The notes beneath the pieces are model-generated. The model was not told where the DNA came from. It ran no database searches and saw only the letters and a program-made list of their open reading frames with translations. A DNA stretch of 64,000 nt, taken from the NCBI RefSeq assembly GCF_046097105.1, contig NZ_CP175562.1, positions 620,001-684,000 of the forward strand. Reading direction: 5' to 3'. Of the stretch, positions 25,337 to 33,874 are shown one piece after another; within the stretch, counting starts at the first letter, position 1; the number at the start of each line of letters is the position of its first letter. This DNA comes from Natroniella sp046097105. Its GTDB lineage: Bacteria > Bacillota > Halanaerobiia > Halobacteroidales > Halobacteroidaceae. Made by a program: the position numbers and the translations under genes.

Positions 25337-25387
25337 AATAATTTATAGATAATCATATAAATTATGTTTTTAAGTGGGGGGAGAATG

Positions 25388-25987
25388 ATGGTTTCAGTTT
25401 TAATAGTTGGTCAACCGAATGTAGGAAAAACATCTTTTGCAATTAATTTTGCTAGTTACTTAGGAGTTGAAAAGTTAAAATTATTAGTCAGACAGCCGGC
25501 TGGATTTTTAGCTACTAGAACTTATCAACCAAAAGAAGCATATAAAAAATTAGTTGCAGTTGAACCTCATAAAACAACTGAAATTCAGAGTATCCAAATT
25601 AAGTTACCTATGGGAAAGAAGGATAAAAAGATTAGATTAATTGATAGTTGTGGACTGGTTGATGGGATTCATTCTAAGCAAAAGATAAGAACAGCAATGG
25701 CCCAGACTCTTGATCAGTTGTTTCAGAGTCAAATAATTTTGCATATAGTTGATTTAAGTCAGTTTGATTTTTTTATGCAACTGAAGAAAATAGATCAGGA
25801 GCTTTATAACTTATTTCAGCAACAGCCCGGTTATAAGGTTTTGGCAAATAAATTAGATTTAGATGGACAAGAGAGGAATTTGATTAAGTTAAAGAATTTA
25901 ATTGATCAAAAACTAATAATTGCTATCTCAGCTCTTTATCAGCAAGGGTTTACAGATGTGAAAGCATTTCTATTAGAAAATATATAA
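25388..25987 (+). CDS. Small P-loop GTPase, function unknown
   Basis: 199 aa from ATG 25388 (an ATG three bases earlier is nearly as good). GTPase motifs: G1 GQPNVGKTS, G3 DSCG in RLIDSCGLVDG, G4 NKLD in LANKLDLDG and G5-like ISAL. It resembles the Era/EngA (TRAFAC) type but is shorter and has no extra RNA-binding domain. B. subtilis has another GTPase gene (hflX) after spoVK; this one is too small to be HflX. GGGGGGAG precedes the start. Possibly sporulation-linked by position only. Confidence 0.75.
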   Translation: MVSVLIVGQPNVGKTSFAINFASYLGVEKLKLLVRQPAGFLATRTYQPKEAYKKLVAVEPHKTTEIQSIQIKLPMGKKDKKIRLIDSCGLVDGIHSKQKIRTAMAQTLDQLFQSQIILHIVDLSQFDFFMQLKKIDQELYNLFQQQPGYKVLANKLDLDGQERNLIKLKNLIDQKLIIAISALYQQGFTDVKAFLLENI

Positions 25988-26006
25988 ACAAAAGGATGTG
26001 GTTTGA

Positions 26007-26558
26007 ATCCTTGATACTATTGCTGCTGTTTTTTTGATTGGTCTAGTAATAAAGATAATGGATGATTATTTAGATCAAGAGATTGATCGTTTAAATGAGC
26101 GAGAGACTTTAGCAATTAAACTACAAAGAGGGATTGTACCTTATACATTATTGTTATTTAGTTTTGCAATTTTAATAAATTATCAGTTAAGTATTTCTCT
26201 GTTTTGGGCTAGTTATATTATAGGGATGGGAGTTAGTAATAATTCTTTACCAACTGGGTTAAGAGCTTATCAAGAGGTTTTAATTATGTTGGGACTGGGC
26301 TTTTTAGTATTACAGTGGAAGATTTTTTTATTTGCTTTAGCAATTATTTTGTTTATTCAGTTGGTTGATGATTTTATTGATTTTCATTTGGAAGACTATA
26401 TAAACCGCGATAATTTTGTTAATTATTTAGGAGAGTGGGGAACTGTTCTGTTAGCAATATCTTCTTTAGTAATTGCACTGCAAATTGATTGGAAGACAAG
26501 TTTAATAGTAATGATAATAACATTAATTGTTGTTAGATTACTGCAAATGAATAATTAA
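26007..26558 (+). CDS. Integral membrane protein, unknown; probable ATC start
   Basis: 183 aa if started at ATC 26007; four to five membrane segments with the acidic motifs IKIMDDYLDQE and VDDFIDFHLED, which resemble the paired Asp motifs of polyprenyl-acting membrane enzymes (not claimed). Start: the only ATG/GTG/TTG choices are TTG 26034 or later, without ribosome-binding sites. AAAGGATGTGG (25991-26001) matches the anti-Shine-Dalgarno at 9 of 11 positions and places ATC 26007 at ideal distance, after an in-frame TGA. A T7 run at 26029-26035 could also mark a frameshift from ATG 25996. Confidence 0.6.
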   Translation: MLDTIAAVFLIGLVIKIMDDYLDQEIDRLNERETLAIKLQRGIVPYTLLLFSFAILINYQLSISLFWASYIIGMGVSNNSLPTGLRAYQEVLIMLGLGFLVLQWKIFLFALAIILFIQLVDDFIDFHLEDYINRDNFVNYLGEWGTVLLAISSLVIALQIDWKTSLIVMIITLIVVRLLQMNN

Positions 26559-26656
26559 GTGGTTTTAAAGGCTTCAGTAAAAGGATTTGGATAATTGCTA
26601 AATAGTAGGGGATACACTTTGATCTAGATAAGTAGTAGAGTAAGAAGGAGGGAAAG

Positions 26657-26866
26657 ATGCTTTATCAGACGTTATTATCAATTTTAATTTCATTTATGAT
26701 CGGCTTTTTTATTGGTAAAGCTAAAGGAAAGAAGGAAGGAGTCAGACAAAGCATGTTAATAACTCCATTGTTAGTAAGGAAAAAGAGCCTGGAGGAAGGG
26801 GAATGTTTAATCTGTAACAATAAACTAAAGAACCTCTTTTTGTCTAAGAAGGAAAAAAAAAATTGA
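26657..26866 (+). CDS. Small membrane protein with CxxC
   Basis: 69 aa. One N-terminal membrane segment (TLLSILISFMIGFFIG), then a basic cytosolic part with one CLIC motif near the end (GECLICNNKLKNLF). AAGAAGGAGGG precedes the ATG. Family not recognised; it lies just upstream of hfq. Confidence 0.6.
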   Translation: MLYQTLLSILISFMIGFFIGKAKGKKEGVRQSMLITPLLVRKKSLEEGECLICNNKLKNLFLSKKEKKN

Positions 26867-26929
26867 TCTAGAATAAAAGAAATAATAGAATAAAAAATCT
26901 TATATAATAAAAGGAGGAGGGGAATATAG

Positions 26930-27160
26930 ATGAGTTCAGAACTTAACTTACAGAATGATTTCTTGAATCAAGTAAGAAAAGAGAAAATTGAGTTAACTAT
27001 ATACGTAGTTAATGGTTTTCGCTTATCAGGAATAGTAAAAGCTTTCGATAATTTTACTATTTTATTAGATACAGATACCGGTCAACAGTTGATTTATAAA
27101 CATGCTGTATCGACTATATCACCAAAAAAAGAGGTAAAAGATTTATTAAAAAATGACTAA
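26930..27160 (+). CDS. hfq: RNA chaperone Hfq
   Basis: 76 aa Sm-fold protein that forms a hexamer and binds small RNAs and U- or A-rich mRNA. Sm1 motif: QNDFLNQVRKEK, VVNGFRLSGIVKAFDNF; Sm2 motif: IYKHAVSTI (family consensus YKHAIST). Length is normal. AAAGGAGGAGGGG precedes the ATG. Downstream of miaA and spoVK, as expected for Firmicutes. Confidence 0.96.
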   Translation: MSSELNLQNDFLNQVRKEKIELTIYVVNGFRLSGIVKAFDNFTILLDTDTGQQLIYKHAVSTISPKKEVKDLLKND

Positions 27161-27570
27161 ACTTGAATTTATTTAGCTGCTAATAAAAATAAAACTACAA
27201 CTAGTTGCTATAGTTTAAGTATAAATCTATCTTTTGAGAAAAAGTCCATCTTCATTAGTGGTTTAAATTGTTAATGAAGGTGGAAGTCATAAATTATAAA
27301 TCTATTTTAGAAAATGAGTTTGAAGATTTGATGATGCATTATTGAATTGTTTTATGATGTGTATCTGATAATCTTATATTTCACAATAAAGAAAGGTAGT
27401 CAGATTTTATTTGAATATGTATTTTTTTAATAAATAAGCAGGAATATTTTTATTGACCAAGAAACTTTATAAGAGGAAGAAGTAAGTTGATATAATAACT
27501 ATTTGAGATTTAGTATATAATAAGACATATAATAGAAAATAGTTTAGTGTCTGTTGGAAGGGGAAGGAAT
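27161..27570 (+). other. 410-base gap after hfq with one hairpin
   Basis: TCCATCTTCATTA (27245-27257) and TAATGAAGGTGGA (27272-27284) pair with one G-U, a possible hfq 3' end without a U tract. AT-rich promoter-like text (TTGACC at 27454; TATATAAT at about 27520) precedes ispH but no pair with correct spacing stands out. No open frame with a ribosome-binding site was seen. Confidence 0.45.
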
Positions 27571-29547
27571 ATGGAAATTCAGTTAGCGGAATGTGCAGGT
27601 TTTTGTTTTGGTGTTGATCGTGCTATGAATTTAGCTTTAGAAGCAGGAGAAGAAAGGGACTGTAAAGTTTCTACTTTAGGCCCTTTAATACATAATCCAC
27701 AGGCTGTTAGCAGATTGCAAAATGTTGGAGTTGAAGTGAAAGAAAAACTTGATGATATTTCTGAGGGAGTAGTGATTATTCGTTCACATGGAGTACCGCC
27801 TAAAATCTTAGAAAAAGCAACTGAGCGGGACTTAGAACTTATAAATGCAACATGCCCTTTTGTTAAGCGAGCTCAAGAAAAAGCTAAAGAATTAAAAAAG
27901 AAAGGTTATCAAGTAGTAATTAGTGGAGATAAAAACCATCCTGAAGTAATTAGTATTTTAGGGTTTGCAGATAATGAAGCAGTTATTATTGAAGATGAAT
28001 CTGATTTTGACAATATAAATATTGAAAAAAAAGTAGGGGTTATCGCTCAGACTACTCAGTCTTTAGAAAATTTACAAAAGTTGATTAATTATTTGGTTTC
28101 TGAAGCATCTGAGCTAAAAGTTTATAATACTATTTGTACAACAACTGGACAACGACAAGATGAAGCAGCGGAATTATCCCGAGAAGTTGAATTAATGTTA
28201 GTTATTGGAGGGTATAATAGTGCTAATACCAGTCGTTTAGCAGAAATTTGTCGTGAAAATGAAGTAAAAACTCATCATATTGAAACGGCAGATGACTTAC
28301 AAACGGGTTGGTTTAAGAATATTAAGCAAGTAGGTATTACTGCTGGGGCATCAACCCCTAATTGGATAATTAAGGAGGTCTTAAGGAGAATGACAGAAAT
28401 TAAAAATGAAGAAGAAAAGAATGAGTTTGAAAGTGCTGTTTTGACAGAAGGTGAAATAATTAGTGGTAAGATTCAAGAGGTATCAGAGGAAGGGATTTAT
28501 GTAGATGTAGGAGCTAAGACTGAAGGGTTTGTTCCTAAGAAGGAGATCAAAGAAGAAAATTTTGTAGAAGATTATTCTGAAGGAGATGAAGTAGAGGTTG
28601 AAGTTTTAAACCCTGAAGATGAAGATGGACGAGCTGTTTTATCTAAAAAGAAAGTGGATGCTGAACAAGCATGGGAAAGAGTAGAAGAAGTACATCAATC
28701 AGAAGAAATAATTGAAGCAGAAGTAGCTAAAGAAGTTAAAGGTGGATTGGTTGTAGATATTGGAGTGAGAGGTTTTATTCCTGCTTCACATGTTGCTATT
28801 GAATATGTTGAGGATTTGAGTCAATTTGTTGGTGAAGAGCTTAAATTAAAGATTATTGAAGTTGAAAGAGAGGATAATAATGTAGTCCTTTCTCGTAAAG
28901 TAGTATTAGATGAAGAAAGAGAAGAAAAGAAAAAAGAAGTATTAGCTTCCTTAAAAGAAGGCGAAGAAATAGAAGGTGAAGTTACCAAGTTAGTTGATTT
29001 TGGTGCTTTTGTAGAATTAGGTGGAGTAGAAGGTTTGCTTCACATTTCTGAGATCTCTTGGGGTAGAATTGGACACCCTTCTGAAGTGTTAGAAGAAGGA
29101 GAAACGATTAAAGTTAAAATATTGGGAGTAGATGAAGAAGAAGGAAGAGTTTCTTTAGGACGTAAGCAGATACAACCAGATCCTTGGGAGGAATTTATTG
29201 GAGAGTATAACGAAGGTGACCTTGTAGAAGGTAAGATTACTAAAACAGTTGACTTTGGTGCTTTTCTGGAAATTAAGTCTGGAGTAGAAGGTTTAATTCA
29301 TATTTCTCAACTATCTCATGAACATGTTGCTACAGTAGAAGAAGTAGTTACTGAAGGAGATATTGTAGAAGCTAAAATTATTAATATTGAGCCAGGAGAT
29401 AAAAGAGTGGGGCTTAGCATCAAGGAATTAGAATCTGTCGCACCTAAGCAGAAAAAGTCTAAGCCTAAAAGAGTTAGTCAAGATAATAAAGATGAAGGTA
29501 GTGGAGTAAAACTAGGTGATGTTTTTGGAGATTTATTTGAAGAGTAA
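27571..29547 (+). CDS. ispH: IspH-ribosomal protein S1 fusion
   Basis: 658 aa from ATG 27571, after GGAAGGGGAAGGA. Residues 1-280 are IspH (HMBPP reductase), the last step of the MEP isoprenoid pathway. The three 4Fe-4S ligands are Cys12 (GFCFGV), Cys95 (NATCPFV) and Cys189 (NTICTTTGQRQ), with the SHGVPP and HPEV motifs. Four S1 RNA-binding domains follow (starting about 290, 375, 460 and 545, e.g. GEVTKLVDFGAFVELGGVEG, split VDFGAFVEL). This fusion is well known in Clostridia. A perfect terminator follows. Confidence 0.94.
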   Translation: MEIQLAECAGFCFGVDRAMNLALEAGEERDCKVSTLGPLIHNPQAVSRLQNVGVEVKEKLDDISEGVVIIRSHGVPPKILEKATERDLELINATCPFVKRAQEKAKELKKKGYQVVISGDKNHPEVISILGFADNEAVIIEDESDFDNINIEKKVGVIAQTTQSLENLQKLINYLVSEASELKVYNTICTTTGQRQDEAAELSREVELMLVIGGYNSANTSRLAEICRENEVKTHHIETADDLQTGWFKNIKQVGITAGASTPNWIIKEVLRRMTEIKNEEEKNEFESAVLTEGEIISGKIQEVSEEGIYVDVGAKTEGFVPKKEIKEENFVEDYSEGDEVEVEVLNPEDEDGRAVLSKKKVDAEQAWERVEEVHQSEEIIEAEVAKEVKGGLVVDIGVRGFIPASHVAIEYVEDLSQFVGEELKLKIIEVEREDNNVVLSRKVVLDEEREEKKKEVLASLKEGEEIEGEVTKLVDFGAFVELGGVEGLLHISEISWGRIGHPSEVLEEGETIKVKILGVDEEEGRVSLGRKQIQPDPWEEFIGEYNEGDLVEGKITKTVDFGAFLEIKSGVEGLIHISQLSHEHVATVEEVVTEGDIVEAKIINIEPGDKRVGLSIKELESVAPKQKKSKPKRVSQDNKDEGSGVKLGDVFGDLFEE

Positions 29548-29566
29548 TTTATCATAAGTTAAGATA

Positions 29567-29610
29567 AATTATAAAGCCCTGACTATTTAAATAGTCAGGG
29601 CTTTATAATT
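29567..29610 (+). terminator. Terminator after ispH-rpsA
   Basis: A perfect 22-base-arm palindrome centred at 29588/29589 (AAAGCCCTGACTATTT and complement), ending in T-rich sequence. Confidence 0.92.
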
Positions 29611-29718
29611 TTATTAGAAAAAATAATTTTAGTCTTTATTTATAGCCTAAAGTTATAACTAACCAGTATTTTCATATCCCTCACAAAAGAACATAGACTA
29701 AAATAGAGGAGGGGTAGT

Positions 29719-30306
29719 ATGTTGAATAAGATTTGGTTTGCTATGATTGCCGTAGGTATGATTGTAGCAGGATTTAATGGGAGAATGGAGGAAGTTTCGG
29801 TAGCTATTTTACAATCGACTGAGGAGAGTGTGAGAATAGTAATTAAGTTAATTGGCCCTATGTCTTTATGGCTAGGAATGATGAAATTAGCTGAAGAAGC
29901 AGGGATAGTACAAGGGTTAGCTAAGTTATTTGAACCATTGGCTAAAATTTTATTTCCTAAAATACCAGCTAATCATCCAGCCTTAGGTTCAATAATGATG
30001 AATTTGAGTGCTAATCTATTAGGATTAGGAAATTCAGCAACTCCTTTGGGTATTAAAGCAATGCATCAATTACAAGATTTAAATAGAAATTCAGAGACTG
30101 CCTCTGATGCAATGTGTACTTTTTTAGTAATTAATACTTCAGGCTTGACTTTAATCCCTACAACTATATTAGCTTTACGTGTGGGAGCTGGTTCTAGCAA
30201 TCCAACTGAAATTGTAGGGACTACTTTATTTGCTACGGCTTGTTCTACGATAGCTGGAATCATAGTTAATAAGTTTTTAATTAAAGTAGGTAGTTCACAA
30301 ATATGA
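29719..30306 (+). CDS. spmA: Spore maturation protein A
   Basis: 195 aa, multi-pass membrane protein of the nucleoside-recognition (Gate) family. It has the conserved MMNLSANLLGLGNSATPLGI segment, split as MMNLSANLLG and LGNSATPLGIKAM, and LVINTSGLTLIPTTI. In Bacillus and Clostridium SpmA and SpmB are needed for spore core dehydration. AGGAGGGG precedes the ATG; the stop overlaps the spmB start by four bases (ATGA). Confidence 0.94.
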   Translation: MLNKIWFAMIAVGMIVAGFNGRMEEVSVAILQSTEESVRIVIKLIGPMSLWLGMMKLAEEAGIVQGLAKLFEPLAKILFPKIPANHPALGSIMMNLSANLLGLGNSATPLGIKAMHQLQDLNRNSETASDAMCTFLVINTSGLTLIPTTILALRVGAGSSNPTEIVGTTLFATACSTIAGIIVNKFLIKVGSSQI

Positions 30307-30836
30307 TTGAAGTAATAAATTTAATTTCAGAATGGGCAATTCCAGTAGTTATCTTTTTTATTTTATCCTTATCCTTTTATAAAGGAATTAAGGTTTATGA
30401 TGTTTTTGTGGAAGGAGCAGTTGAAGGAATAGCAACTGGAATTAAAATTATACCTTATTTGTTAGCAATGTTAGTGGCGATTGGAGTTTTTAGAAGTTCT
30501 GGTGCTTTAGATTTAATTTTGGATTTGGTAGCTATTCCTTTAAAAAGAATAGGAGTACCTAAAGAAGTTATTCCTCTCAGTCTGATTAGACCTTTGTCAG
30601 GAACAGGAGCTTTAGGGTTTGTGACAGATTTAATAAATCAATATGGACCAGATTCATTTATTGGTAGATTAGCTTCTACTATGCAAGGTAGTACGGAAAC
30701 AACCTTTTATGTAGCAACTGTTTATTTTGGAGCAATAAAAATAAAAAATACGCGACATGTTATTGCAGCTGGTTTAGTAGCTGATCTTGTTGGCTTTATA
30801 GCTGCGGTTTTTATATGTCAGTTAGTTTTTGGCTAA
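30303..30836 (+). CDS. spmB: Spore maturation protein B
   Basis: 177 aa, the partner of SpmA with the same Gate-type fold: FYKGIKVYDVFVEGAVEG, LIRPLSGTGALGFVTDLI and TMQGSTETTFYVATVYFGA. Translationally coupled to spmA. Together they are thought to act in the forespore membrane during core dehydration. Their presence, with spoVK and the Spo0E-like gene, argues for a spore former. Confidence 0.94.
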   Translation: MIEVINLISEWAIPVVIFFILSLSFYKGIKVYDVFVEGAVEGIATGIKIIPYLLAMLVAIGVFRSSGALDLILDLVAIPLKRIGVPKEVIPLSLIRPLSGTGALGFVTDLINQYGPDSFIGRLASTMQGSTETTFYVATVYFGAIKIKNTRHVIAAGLVADLVGFIAAVFICQLVFG

Positions 30837-31000
30837 AAGCAGGAATTTAATTTATAATCTTGAATTAGTTATGGTAAAGTAAAGTGGTTTACTTTTAAGA
30901 AAATTAGTGAATATTAGGGTTTGATTTGTAGAAAATAATGTTGATAGCTGATTATTTTAATTATTGAAAAAATCGTGAGTAGGATAGGAGTTGAATTAAG

Positions 31001-31831
31001 ATGGAGAAATATATTGATTTACATACACATACTACAGCATCAGATGGGAGCTTTACACCAACTGAAGTGGTTAAGACTGCTAAAAAATTGGGATTTAGTG
31101 CGATAGCAATTACAGATCATGATACTTTAGCTGGGTTAGAAGAGGGGGCTAAAGCTGCCAAGGAAGAAGGGATAGAATTTGTACCAGGAATTGAACTGAA
31201 TACCGATTATGATGATACTGAAGTCCATATATTAGGTTATTATCCAGATTATAACACAGAAAAATTACTAAAAAAGTTAGATACTTTACAAAAAGCTCGA
31301 TATAATAGAATTAAGAATATGGTAAAGAAATTAAATGAATTAGGATTTGAGATTGAATTTAAAGAGATCATTGATATTGCTGAAGGTGCAGCTTTAGGGC
31401 GGCCTCACATTGCTCAAATTATGCTTGATAAAGGATATATTGAGGAGTGGAGCCAAGCTTTTGATCAATACATAGGTTGTCGAAGGCCAGCTTATATTAA
31501 ACGAAAAAAATTGACTCCTAAAGAAGCAATTCAATTGATTAAATCTGCTAAAGGGGTGCCTATTATTGCACACCCTGCATTAATAGGTAAAGATCAGCTA
31601 TTACCTAAGTTAGTAGAATGGGGTGCAGAAGGTTTTGAAGTATATCATACAGATCATGATCAAGCAGCTACCCAAAGGTATTTAGAATTTGCTCAGCAGC
31701 ATGATTTATTGATTACAGGTGGTTCTGATTGTCATGGGCCAAAAAGGAAAGGAGAGGTATTATTAGGGAAGATTAAAGCCCCTTATAAATTATTAAATAA
31801 AATAAAGCAGTTAAAAGAGCAGATTAAGTAA
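31001..31831 (+). CDS. PHP-domain phosphoesterase (RNase AM/YciV-like)
   Basis: 276 aa. The PHP metal-site motifs are clear: DLHTHTTASDG (6-16), TDHDTLAG, PGIELNTD, ALGRPHIAQ, IIAHP, and GGSDCHGP near the C-terminus. Closest known members are YciV/TrpH-type enzymes, which hydrolyse 3',5'-bisphosphonucleotides and trim RNA 5' ends (RNase AM). Substrate here is inferred. GGAGTTG precedes the ATG. A possible lead gene of the exbB operon 30 bases downstream, though AAGGAGGAA provides its own initiation. Confidence 0.85.
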   Translation: MEKYIDLHTHTTASDGSFTPTEVVKTAKKLGFSAIAITDHDTLAGLEEGAKAAKEEGIEFVPGIELNTDYDDTEVHILGYYPDYNTEKLLKKLDTLQKARYNRIKNMVKKLNELGFEIEFKEIIDIAEGAALGRPHIAQIMLDKGYIEEWSQAFDQYIGCRRPAYIKRKKLTPKEAIQLIKSAKGVPIIAHPALIGKDQLLPKLVEWGAEGFEVYHTDHDQAATQRYLEFAQQHDLLITGGSDCHGPKRKGEVLLGKIKAPYKLLNKIKQLKEQIK

Positions 31832-31860
31832 AATCAATAACTAAGTAAGGAGGAATTAGT

Positions 31861-32484
31861 ATGTTCGAAATTTTGAGACAAGGTGGTATTACTATGATAC
31901 CATTATTACTTTGTTCAATAATTAGCTTAGCGGTAAGTTTAGAACGCTTGATTTATTTAAAGAAGGCTAAGGGGAATAATTTTAGGCTAATTAAAAAGGT
32001 TAAATTGATGATCGATAATGGAAAGATTGGTGAAGCAAAATCAATCCTTCAAGAGGCGAGAGGTCCAGTAGCAGGAATGTTATTAGAAGGGATCAAATAT
32101 TATGGGAAGAAAAAATATGAAATTCAAGATTATTTGGAAATAGCAGGTAATAATCAGATCAAAAAGTTAGAGAAAAGGTTGAGGGTTTTAGATTTTATTG
32201 CAACTGTCTCACCTTTGTTAGGTTTACTAGGGACTGTGTTAGGAATTATTGATAGCTTTAATATTTTAGCAGGAGCTGAAGGATTAAGTTCACCTGGAGC
32301 AATCAGTGTCGGTGTTTCTCAAGCATTGGTTAGTACGGCTGTAGGTTTAATGGTAGCTATTCCAACGATGATGCTCTATACTTATTTGGTAAGTTTAGTT
32401 GAAGCACGGGCTGAAGAGATGAATCGCTGGACTTTGGATTTGGTTGAGATATTAAGTCAGGGTGGTAGCAATGTTCAATTCTAA
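31861..32484 (+). CDS. exbB: ExbB/TolQ/MotA-family proton channel subunit
   Basis: 207 aa, three membrane segments: TM1 about 10-30, TM2 about 105-130 and TM3 about 150-175. The family core is present (LDFIATVSPLLGLLGTVLGI, split DFIATVSPLL and GLLGTVLGII; ISVGVSQALVSTAVGLMVAIP). With ExbD it forms the proton-driven motor of TonB systems. AAGGAGGAATT precedes the ATG, and the 3' end overlaps exbD. An ExbBD-TonB set implies an outer membrane. Confidence 0.9.
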   Translation: MFEILRQGGITMIPLLLCSIISLAVSLERLIYLKKAKGNNFRLIKKVKLMIDNGKIGEAKSILQEARGPVAGMLLEGIKYYGKKKYEIQDYLEIAGNNQIKKLEKRLRVLDFIATVSPLLGLLGTVLGIIDSFNILAGAEGLSSPGAISVGVSQALVSTAVGLMVAIPTMMLYTYLVSLVEARAEEMNRWTLDLVEILSQGGSNVQF

Positions 32485-32881
32485 TTTAAAAAAGAAGTCT
32501 AGAATAGATATTTTACCTATGATAGATGTTATTTTCTTTTTATTGGTCTTTTTTATGTTATTTACAACTTTTAGGACAACACCAGAAGGACTGGAGGTTA
32601 ACTTGCCTCAAGCTACAACAGTTACAGCCCAAGAAGAAGATTTGCAGGTTAATGTAATTTTAGCTGAAGATGATCAATTATATTTAGATGATCAATCAGT
32701 AACTGAACAAGGATTTTCTCTTGAGTTAGCTAAGATCTTAGAAAGGTCACCAGAGACTGTTTTTGTAATCAAGGCTGATCAAGATGTTAAATACCAAAGA
32801 ATTATCAAAGCTATGGATTTAATACGTGAGGCTGGTGGTTATCGCTTGGCTTTAGCAGCAAATAATGAAGACTTAAATTAG
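32471..32881 (+). CDS. exbD: ExbD/TolR-family motor subunit
   Basis: 136 aa from ATG 32471 (a GTG nine bases earlier is in frame). One N-terminal membrane segment carries the essential Asp of the family in ILPMIDVIFFLLVFFML. The periplasmic domain (about 45-136) has the ExbD form, including VIKADQDVKYQRIIKAMD. It overlaps exbB by 14 bases, so it is coupled. Confidence 0.92.
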   Translation: MFNSNLKKKSRIDILPMIDVIFFLLVFFMLFTTFRTTPEGLEVNLPQATTVTAQEEDLQVNVILAEDDQLYLDDQSVTEQGFSLELAKILERSPETVFVIKADQDVKYQRIIKAMDLIREAGGYRLALAANNEDLN

Positions 32882-32891
32882 GTGATAATTT

Positions 32892-33863
32892 ATGAAAATG
32901 AAGGATAATAAATCAGAAGCTGGCTTAATGAGATATGTATTTGTTTCTATTGTGGCTCATATTGTAATTATATACATAGTGGCCAATTTTGTAGGAGAAA
33001 AGCCTGCTTTTCAAATTTACCCGCTAGAGTATTATAGTGAAGTGCAAGTAGTCCATTATGATGATCAATTAGAAAATGATCAAAATAAAGCTGAATTAGA
33101 AGAAGAGCCTGAAGAGGATTTAGTAGAAGTGGAAGAGGAAAAAGAAGTAGAAGAAGATCTAACGACGACAGAGGAAGATGCAGAGTCAACTGAGCCAGAA
33201 GAAGGAACAGAATTGGATGAAGAGGTTTTGACCAGTGAGGAAAGTGAAGAAGAAATAAAAGTAAATGAAGAAGACGAAGAGATAGAAGACGAAGAGATAG
33301 AAGACGAAGAGATAGAAGACGAAGAGATAGAAGACGAAGAGATAGAAGACGAAGAGATAGAAGACGAAGAGATAGAAGACGAAGAGATAGAAGATGAAGA
33401 GATAGAAGATGAAGAGATAGAAGATGAAGAGATAGAAGATGAAGAGATAGAAGATGAAGAGATAGAAGATGAAGAGATAGAAGATGAAGAGATAGAAGAT
33501 GAAGAGATAGAAGATGAAGAGATAGAAGATGAAGAAGCAGCACCACCTCCGGTAGCTAGAGACTTTATTGCTACTAAGATAACACCTAGTTATCCTAAGG
33601 ATGCAGCAAATCTTGCTCAAGAGGGAACTGTTAGGTTGTTGGTGACTGTTAAAAGTAATGGAGAAGTTAAAGATGTAGAAATATTAGAATCTGCTGAGAA
33701 TAGTCAATTTAATAATGTAGCTGAATTGACAGTTGAACGTGGTTGGCAATTTAAACAAGCTGAATCTGATTATCAGATAGAACTTAATGTTGACTTTAAT
33801 TATATAGATCAACAAAGTAACGTTGAATTAGAATTTATTGATTTATTCTTTGTTGAGGAATGA
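32892..33863 (+). CDS. TonB-like energy transducer with repetitive acidic spacer
   Basis: 323 aa. Short cytosolic N-terminus, membrane anchor about 14-32 (YVFVSIVAHIVIIYIVANF), then a highly acidic spacer (about 55-216) ending in 17 copies of EDEEI. The C-terminal TonB domain (about 220-310) has TKITPSYPKDAANLAQEGTV, split as ITPSYPKDA and AQEGTVRLLVTV, and WQFKQAESDYQIEL. Normal TonB spacers are Pro-rich (Glu-Pro/Lys-Pro); this one has nearly no proline apart from PPPVA. In halophiles an acidic extended chain could span the periplasm. GTGATAATTT precedes the ATG. Confidence 0.85.
   Translation: MKMKDNKSEAGLMRYVFVSIVAHIVIIYIVANFVGEKPAFQIYPLEYYSEVQVVHYDDQLENDQNKAELEEEPEEDLVEVEEEKEVEEDLTTTEEDAESTEPEEGTELDEEVLTSEESEEEIKVNEEDEEIEDEEIEDEEIEDEEIEDEEIEDEEIEDEEIEDEEIEDEEIEDEEIEDEEIEDEEIEDEEIEDEEIEDEEIEDEEIEDEEIEDEEAAPPPVARDFIATKITPSYPKDAANLAQEGTVRLLVTVKSNGEVKDVEILESAENSQFNNVAELTVERGWQFKQAESDYQIELNVDFNYIDQQSNVELEFIDLFFVEE
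33270..33539 (+). repeat. 15-bp minisatellite inside tonB
   Basis: Seventeen exact-length units GAAGA(C/T)GAAGAGATA from 33270 to 33524 plus a variant eighteenth unit (to 33539, ending in Ala). The first eight units use GAC for Asp and the next nine, plus the variant, use GAT; the units are otherwise identical. This block structure shows recent unequal crossing over or slippage. Copy number is likely to vary between strains in steps of five residues. Confidence 0.97.
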
Positions 33864-33874
33864 GGTGATAACTA

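Noticed and set aside
31001..31831. PHP protein as histidinol phosphatase HisK of the his pathway
   Set aside because: Its motifs and length fit the YciV/RNase AM group better, and it is separated from the his operon by the envelope cluster.
32968..33620. Long open frames on the minus strand across the tonB repeat (Leu/Ser- and Phe/Tyr-rich)
   Set aside because: They are translations of the 15-bp minisatellite in other frames, with no ribosome-binding site and no non-repetitive domain.
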